From DATKZS01 sp035527835 [NCBI: bacterium] (GTDB taxonomy: Bacteria; RBG-13-61-14), in NCBI GenBank assembly GCA_035527835.1, contig DATKZS010000090.1:1-10578 (forward strand): DNA of 10,578 nucleotides, read 5' to 3'. Of this stretch, positions 6,723 to 10,578 are shown in pieces (within the stretch, counting starts at the first letter, position 1; each line of letters starts with the position of its first letter). The notes under the pieces were generated by a model. The model was not told the DNA's origin, searched no databases, and was given only the letters and a program-made list of their open reading frames with translations. The translations under genes were made by a program, and so were the position numbers.

Positions 6723-7511
6723 ATGGGATTTAAAAGGACCAAGGAGGAGCTTGACCGCTATTACGGCCTGGGCGTGCGCCGCTTCATCGGCGCAAAAATG
6801 CTCGGCGTGATGTTCGAGATCCAGGAGGAAATCGCGAGGCGTCTCCTGCCGCCGCCGCTCGAATTCGCGGACGCGCCCAGCGGGCTCATCTTCATCGCCG
6901 AGTATCCCAAGACCAACCTGGGGCCGGGATATAGGGAGTCCGCTCTGTTCCTGCGCTGCCGGTATCGAGACGAGGTCGGGAACTACTGCCTGGCCATGCC
7001 AATCGACAGCGAGGAATCGCGGCTTTATAACGGCCGCGACATCTTCGGCTTTCCCAAAAAGATTGCCAAGATCAGCCTCGACCGGGAGGGGGACGAGGCC
7101 CACGGCCGGGTCGAGCGCCACGGCATCACCTTCTGCGAGGTCACGGTGCGGCTCCAGGGCAAGCTGCCCCAGATGCCGCCGCAGGGCCCGAACTTCCTGT
7201 TCAAGGCCAGCCCCCGCATCGACCTCCAGCCTGGGTTCGACGGCCCGGTCCTCCTCTGCCGCCACCAGACGACGGTCGAGATGAAGAGCATGGAGATCGG
7301 ACCGGCCGAGGTCACGCTCCGGGAATCAACCTTCGATCCCTGGGCCGAGATCGAGCTGGTTAAGGTCTTGGCCGGTTTTTTCCTCGTGAGCGACAACACC
7401 ATGCTGCCGGGCCAGGTGCTCGGCGAGGTCGACGCCGACGCCTATCTTCCCTATTATTTCAAGATCACGGATTTCTTCGATGGGACCCAGTCCCCGTCCA
7501 TAAACAAGTGA
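6723..7511 (+). CDS. Acetoacetate decarboxylase family protein
   Basis: This protein of 262 residues has the family fold signature. GRDIFGFPKKIAK places two adjacent lysines at 112-113, matching the Schiff-base Lys115 and neighbouring Lys116 of Clostridium acetobutylicum acetoacetate decarboxylase. Glu72 in GPGYRES matches an active-site glutamate. The family (about 244 residues in the type enzyme) decarboxylates beta-keto acids, but many members use the same lysine for aldolase- or dehydratase-like chemistry on other substrates, so decarboxylation is not certain. The start has a strong ribosome site (GAGGAGGGA) seven bases ahead. The next gene starts nine bases after the stop, so the two are co-translated. 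Directly after two dehydrogenases, it could act on the ketone they make. Confidence 0.88.
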   Translation: MGFKRTKEELDRYYGLGVRRFIGAKMLGVMFEIQEEIARRLLPPPLEFADAPSGLIFIAEYPKTNLGPGYRESALFLRCRYRDEVGNYCLAMPIDSEESRLYNGRDIFGFPKKIAKISLDREGDEAHGRVERHGITFCEVTVRLQGKLPQMPPQGPNFLFKASPRIDLQPGFDGPVLLCRHQTTVEMKSMEIGPAEVTLRESTFDPWAEIELVKVLAGFFLVSDNTMLPGQVLGEVDADAYLPYYFKITDFFDGTQSPSINK

Positions 7512-7520
7512 GGGAGAGTC

Positions 7521-8723
7521 ATGGTTGATTTCGAGATGGAAGAAACGCAGCGGCAGATGGTCGGCGCGGCCCGGGAGTTCGGCCGGGGCGTGCTCCAGTC
7601 CGCCGAGGTCGAACTGGACCGGGTGGCCGATCCCGCCGAAGTTTACAAAAGCGATCTGTTCTGGAGGGTGATGGGCCAAGCCTTCGAACTCGGCTTCCCC
7701 AAGATGGCCCTGCCCGAGTTGGTCGGCGGCCTCGGCCTCGATCCCCAGACCACGGGCATGGTCTGGGAGGAGATCGGCCGTTGGGGAGCGGGCTTCGCGG
7801 CCAGCCTCGTGTCCTGCTCGGTGGTCCCGCAGCTCATCAACTTCCTCGCTCCGAACAACCGGGAGCTGATCGATAAATACGTCATCCCCTTTTGCGAGGA
7901 CGCGACCGGCCGCCGGGCCACGGGCTGGTGCAGCAGCGAGCCGGAGGTCGGCTCTGACGGCAAGAACTATTACGACCCCGAGGTCCGCCACCATACGGCC
8001 GCGGTCAAAAAGGGCGGCAAGTGGGTCATCAACGGGACCAAGTCCGACTTCATCTCGAACGGCAGCATCGCCAGCGTGTTCGTGGTCTTCGGGTGCGTAA
8101 ACCCGTCCCTGGGCATCCGCGGCTCGGGAACGTTCGTGGTGCCCGGCGACGCGCCCGGCCTATCACGGGGCAAGCCCCTCGACAAGATCGGCCTTCGGCT
8201 CCTGAGCCAGTGCGCGGTCTTCTTCGACAACGTGGAAACCCCTGAGAGCTGGATGATCTTCCCGCCCGGCGACATGTATCCGATGCTGCACCATTCGATC
8301 ATCACGGTCGGGAGCCTGGGCGTGGGCTACATCGCCGTGGGCCTAATGCGCGCGGCTTACGAGGCCGCGCTCGCCCACTCCAAACAACGGGTGCAGTGGG
8401 GCAAGCCCGTGTTCGAGCACCAGTTGATCGCCGACAAGCTCCTCAAAATGTTCACCGCCATCGAGACCGCGCGCGCCTTCTTGTGGAAGGCGAGTTGGCT
8501 GGGCAAAAAGCAGTTCCCCGGCGACCTGAAAACCAGCATCGCCGCCCGCATCTACGCTACCGACCAGGCCGTCAAACACACGGCCGAGGCCATCCAGATT
8601 TTCGGCGGCTACGGCATCTCCAAGGAGTACCCGGTCGAAAAGTACCTGCGCGACGCCAAGCTCCTGACCATCATGGACGGCACCAACGAGACGCTGATGT
8701 TCAAGGCCGCCGCGCAGCTTTGA
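7521..8723 (+). CDS. Acyl-CoA dehydrogenase family protein with Asp at the catalytic-base position
   Basis: This is a FAD-dependent enzyme of 400 residues that normally makes an enoyl-CoA from an acyl-CoA and passes electrons to electron-transfer flavoprotein. Visible landmarks are WCSSEPEVGSDG (FAD/substrate loop), the arginine segment QRVQWGKPVFEHQLIADKL, and FGGYGISKEYPVEKYLRDAK near the end. The usual YEGT motif, whose Glu is the catalytic base of medium-chain enzymes, reads MDGT here (Asp386). The protein stops 14 residues later, slightly early for the family, and the TGA stop lies inside a tRNA-derived repeat, so a few C-terminal residues may have been lost. GAGGGA precedes ATG. It is the last gene of the cassette; no terminator follows. 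Confidence 0.93.
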   Translation: MVDFEMEETQRQMVGAAREFGRGVLQSAEVELDRVADPAEVYKSDLFWRVMGQAFELGFPKMALPELVGGLGLDPQTTGMVWEEIGRWGAGFAASLVSCSVVPQLINFLAPNNRELIDKYVIPFCEDATGRRATGWCSSEPEVGSDGKNYYDPEVRHHTAAVKKGGKWVINGTKSDFISNGSIASVFVVFGCVNPSLGIRGSGTFVVPGDAPGLSRGKPLDKIGLRLLSQCAVFFDNVETPESWMIFPPGDMYPMLHHSIITVGSLGVGYIAVGLMRAAYEAALAHSKQRVQWGKPVFEHQLIADKLLKMFTAIETARAFLWKASWLGKKQFPGDLKTSIAARIYATDQAVKHTAEAIQIFGGYGISKEYPVEKYLRDAKLLTIMDGTNETLMFKAAAQL

Positions 8724-8777
8724 ACGTGGGCGATGGAGGTCTCGAACCCCCGACCTTCTGTGTGTAAAACAGATGCA
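8720..8777 (-). repeat. tRNA-Val(UAC) 3' fragment, inverted copy 2
   Basis: The reverse complement of this stretch equals 620-677 over 58 bases with one mismatch (position 643 is T in copy 1, G here). It includes the valine anticodon arm, T-arm and acceptor 3' strand. Identity runs seven bases past the tRNA end (CGTTCAA), further than copy 3 shares, so copies 1 and 2 have a common recent source. It begins inside the acyl-CoA dehydrogenase gene, whose TGA (8721-8723) it supplies. Its other edge (8777) touches the stop codon of a helix-turn-helix remnant on the minus strand. Together with copy 1 it frames the whole cassette as terminal inverted repeats. Confidence 0.85.
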
Positions 8778-8954
8778 TTAAACAGCTTTAAGCGTTCGCC
8801 TCACCGTCTCATGTGATACACCGTACTCCGCGGTGAGCTGGCGCAGGCTTTGTGTCTTGTGTCGCTGGATGATGTCAGGCCAGAGATGCTGAGGAATCTT
8901 GAATTTACTGTCTACAGGAATCCCCGCAGCAACGGGAAACAGACCCTCACCTAA
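8778..8954 (-). pseudogene. Helix-turn-helix recombinase-like remnant
   Basis: The segment SLRQLTAEYGVSHETVRRTLKAV is a clear helix-turn-helix of the kind found in resolvases, transposases and small DNA-binding proteins of mobile elements. It is preceded by FKIPQHLWPDIIQRHKTQ. The frame stays open upstream to about 9149, but there is no plausible start, and the segment from about 8955 outward does not look like protein. The stop lies directly against tRNA repeat copy 2, which suggests that the gene was cut there and reads into a chance TAA. A plausible promoter lies upstream at 9012-9040. I treat it as a broken gene; the function is unknown beyond DNA binding. Confidence 0.5.
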
Positions 8955-9002
8955 ATATTGAAGATACGGCCCCGGCCCCCATCGGGGTCGCTGATTTGCG
9001 TG

Positions 9003-9043
9003 TACTTGCCTATTATGCAAGTATGCTATAATGCAGGCAAGTA
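9003..9043 (-). promoter_or_regulatory. Inverted repeat with an embedded minus-strand promoter
   Basis: TACTTGCCT (9003-9011) and AGGCAAGTA (9035-9043) are perfect 9-base inverted arms. A further GCAAGT lies at 9017-9022, so there are three related copies. Read on the minus strand, TTGCCT (9040-9035), 17 bases and CATAAT (9017-9012) make a reasonable promoter aimed at the helix-turn-helix remnant. Operator-over-promoter is the natural reading, but the repeats could equally be recombinase binding sites. Confidence 0.4.
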
Positions 9044-9172
9044 ATCGGCCAGCAAGCAGTATAAAAGGTGATACCCTGATTCGGTAAAAGAATTGGGGTG
9101 GTTTTTGCAGAAATAGCTTCGAAATTAACCCCTGATAAAAGAAATACAAGCCGCTAACTTTTAATCAGGGTG

Positions 9173-9240
9173 TCGGAGGTTCGAGACCTCCATCGCCCAC
9201 GTTTGATTTTTCACCCACTTGGGCACAAATTGGTCACATG
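9173..9240 (+). repeat. tRNA 3'-end attachment-site copy 3 with integrase-side tail
   Basis: Bases 9173-9203 repeat 644-674 with one mismatch (GGAGG for GGGGG in the T-stem, which pairs better with CCTCC). The tail GGGCACAAATTGGTCACATG at 9221-9240 repeats 692-711 with one mismatch and identical 48-base spacing, while the 17 bases between differ. The orientation is the same as copy 1, so 644-9240 is bounded by direct repeats as an integrated element would be. Upstream, CTAACTTTTAATCAG looks like a degraded lysine (TTT) anticodon arm rather than the valine arm of copies 1 and 2. It lies just past the 3' end of the recombinase remnant, the normal place for an attachment site. Confidence 0.75.
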
Positions 9241-9245
9241 AATTT

Positions 9246-9284
9246 CGAATCCCTTTGGTTATAAAACCAAAGGGATTCGTTTTA
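9246..9284 (+). terminator. Strong rho-independent-type terminator
   Basis: A perfect 15-base stem (CGAATCCCTTTGGTT at 9246-9260, its complement at 9265-9279) with a four-base ATAA loop is followed by TTTT (9280-9283). It would stop + strand transcription arriving from the cassette side and lies between converging units, since the recombinase on the minus strand ends at 9318. Confidence 0.75.
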
Positions 9285-9317
9285 TCTAATAAATGATCGC
9301 TGGAGATATTTCCCCTT

Positions 9318-9743
9318 CTATTTTTCAAAGCCAGGGTTCAAGCTTGATTTAATGCCGACCTTGGCCTCTTCATCATATAACTTATCCATAGGAGAATATT
9401 TATGATGAAGCGCGGTGACCTGGGATGTTGTGAAGTGAAGGTAATGGCGTCCCATTTCCAGTGTGGTATGCCCCAATATCTCCTGGAGCGAAAATATATC
9501 ACCACCATTTAGCAGATAGTTTATGGCGAAGGTATGCCTACAAAGGTGAGCGTGTAACCGCCTAACACCCGAGACCCTGGCCAGCCTCGAACAGAGTAGC
9601 TTGATTGTATTGACGGTGATGGGGCACCCGCAACTGGCGAGAAAAAGATTATCACAATCACCCGCCATAGGCGATGGCCTAACCAAAGTAATGTACTGCC
9701 AAAGCGCCTTCTGAGCCACCTTACCGATAGGCAGGACTTCCAC
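9318..9743 (-). pseudogene. Tyrosine recombinase/integrase, C-terminal catalytic fragment
   Basis: About 141 residues correspond to the C-terminal half of a phage-type integrase catalytic domain. HLCRHTFA gives the His66-x2-Arg69 pair, LGHTTLEM gives His92, and RHYLH gives the nucleophile Tyr101 (numbered from GTG 9743). The beginning, VLPIGKVAQKALWQYI, corresponds to mid-domain sequence. The N-terminal DNA-binding domain and the first catalytic arginine are missing, so it should be inactive alone. The frame stays open a little further upstream to a stop near 9788 but without matching sequence. It abuts an opposite-strand recombinase fragment at 9759. It sits beside attachment copy 3, so it is a good candidate for the remains of the enzyme that made these tRNA-derived repeats. 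Confidence 0.85.
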
Positions 9744-9758
9744 ACCTGCTCCATAACT

Positions 9759-9869
9759 ATTTTGGAGCGCCTCAGGGAGGGGGATATATCAAGGCGGCAG
9801 GCAGCTAAGGAGCTTGGTATCGGTTATGCCCCCTTGAAGAGGTTACTGGACGGCCACTATTCCCCTTAG
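9759..9869 (+). pseudogene. C-terminal helix-turn-helix fragment, probably of a serine recombinase
   Basis: Thirty-six codons read ILERLREGDISRRQAAKELG and then IGYAPLKRLLDGHYSP before TAG. The REGDISRRQAAKELGIGYATLKRLL pattern is the C-terminal helix-turn-helix of resolvase/invertase-type serine recombinases. The catalytic domain is absent: the upstream codons belong to the opposite-strand integrase region. This is a leftover piece, too short to act alone, and marks another insertion or deletion point. Confidence 0.5.
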
Positions 9870-9986
9870 CCTTTTGGCATTGTCTCATAACCCGTTGCGT
9901 TCCTTGCTTAAAAATGATATTTCTGTTTTTAGATGGCGCCTATGGTCGCTTAAGTCCTTTTACGGGATAGTCAATCGGACGAGTAG

Positions 9987-10578
9987 CTAGCCGCCAAACC
10001 AGCTTCTCACCCATTCCAGCCCCCACCGGCCGGCATACGCAACGAGGATACACCGTGCTGTCTTGCCCAAGAGACAGAAGAAAAGAAACTTAGCCACTGG
10101 GTAACGCAGGGCTCCCGCCGCGAGCCCCACCAAGTCGAAAACGGGATTGGGTACAAAAGCGAAGATGAAGATTAACACCGCCGCCCGTCGCTCCACCCAG
10201 CCTGCGATGCGCGAGTAAAGCTTGTTTCCCTGGAAAAGCTCATGTCCGCTATATCCAGCGGCGTACCCGGTGAGCTCGCCCAGCCCTGATCCCAGCCCCG
10301 ACACCAGCCCAATAGCTAGCGGGTTCCAGATATTACCGAGGACGAATACTACCGCAATCCCTGGTATGGGCACTATGATAGTGGCAGAAGATGCCAGGGT
10401 GGCCACAAAGGCACCCAGGTAGCCTAGGCTAGCCAAACCCTGTATATGGTCACGAAGAAGGAATAAAGCTATAGTGAGGCCGCCGACGATAACCAGTATA
10501 GTAGGCCTCAAATACCATCGCCTGGAAACTTGGCGGACATCGCCTTCGCCGTTCTTCGGGGTCTCCCCTACCCCGTTA
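9987..10578 (-). CDS. VTT/DedA-type (TVP38/TMEM64-like) membrane protein, 5' end possibly outside the window
   Basis: This is an integral inner-membrane protein with about five hydrophobic stretches: TILVIVGGLTIALFLL, the long segment from LGYLGAFVATL to AVVFVLG, a glycine-rich helix GLVSGLGSGLGELTGYAAGY, AVLIFIFAFVPNPVFDLVGL, and a C-terminal FLFFCLLGKTARCILVAYAG. The glycine-rich helix and the FxPNPVFDLVGLAAG segment are typical of the VTT (formerly SNARE-associated) family, some members of which move lipids or help maintain membrane polarity. A TTG at 10511 would give 174 residues, but the frame stays open to the window edge (TPKNGEGDVRQVSRRWYLRP precedes it) with no better start, so the gene may begin outside. 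It has no evident link to the cassette and is probably host backbone. Confidence 0.8.
   Translation of the reverse strand, partial: NGVGETPKNGEGDVRQVSRRWYLRPTILVIVGGLTIALFLLRDHIQGLASLGYLGAFVATLASSATIIVPIPGIAVVFVLGNIWNPLAIGLVSGLGSGLGELTGYAAGYSGHELFQGNKLYSRIAGWVERRAAVLIFIFAFVPNPVFDLVGLAAGALRYPVAKFLFFCLLGKTARCILVAYAGRWGLEWVRSWFGG

Noticed and set aside
8955-9149. Extending the helix-turn-helix gene to a start at 9149
   Set aside because: The added residues look like translated noncoding DNA and cross the promoter and repeat at 9003-9043.
644-9240. A CRISPR array or short tandem repeat array
   Set aside because: The three tRNA-derived copies are kilobases apart, differ in orientation, and have no regular spacers or cas genes.

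Overview
The window holds a GC-rich catabolic cassette (about 995-8723, all on the + strand) set in lower-GC DNA full of recombination debris. The host is almost certainly an anaerobe, because the lead gene encodes an oxygen-sensitive glycyl radical enzyme (GRE) next to its radical-SAM activase. The integrase remnant and the membrane protein on the right read to me like Chloroflexota (Dehalococcoidia) proteins. That is recollection of family style, not a search result, and the cassette may come from another lineage.

Left flank (1-940): a terminator-like hairpin, a strongly structured stretch that may be an RNA, about 400 bases without a convincing gene, then the 3' two-thirds of a tRNA-Val(UAC) gene used as a repeat or attachment site, a hairpin, and a near-consensus sigma-70-type promoter (TTGACA-17-TATAAA).

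Cassette: GRE, GRE activase, an extended SDR (NAD-dependent epimerase/3-beta-HSD type), a classical SDR, an acetoacetate-decarboxylase-family enzyme and an acyl-CoA dehydrogenase. The first three are tightly packed. Gaps of about 160 and 240 bases, both carrying strong hairpins, separate the fourth and fifth genes. The order suggests a linked pathway: radical activation or cleavage of a substrate, alcohol/ketone interconversion, decarboxylation or related chemistry, and dehydrogenation of an acyl-CoA. No CoA ligase, CoA-transferase, hydratase or thiolase is present, so the substrate cannot be named.

Boundaries are the most unusual part. The GRE reading frame starts with 18 codons that look like the beginning of a TIR-domain gene. 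The acyl-CoA dehydrogenase stop codon lies inside an inverted 58-base copy (one mismatch) of the left tRNA-Val repeat. A third, shorter copy with the same downstream tail lies in direct orientation at 9173-9240, next to a truncated tyrosine recombinase.

Right flank (8724-10578): a helix-turn-helix recombinase-like remnant, the third tRNA-derived site with a perfect hairpin, a 5'-truncated tyrosine recombinase, a small C-terminal helix-turn-helix fragment, and a VTT/DedA-type membrane protein that runs off the window.
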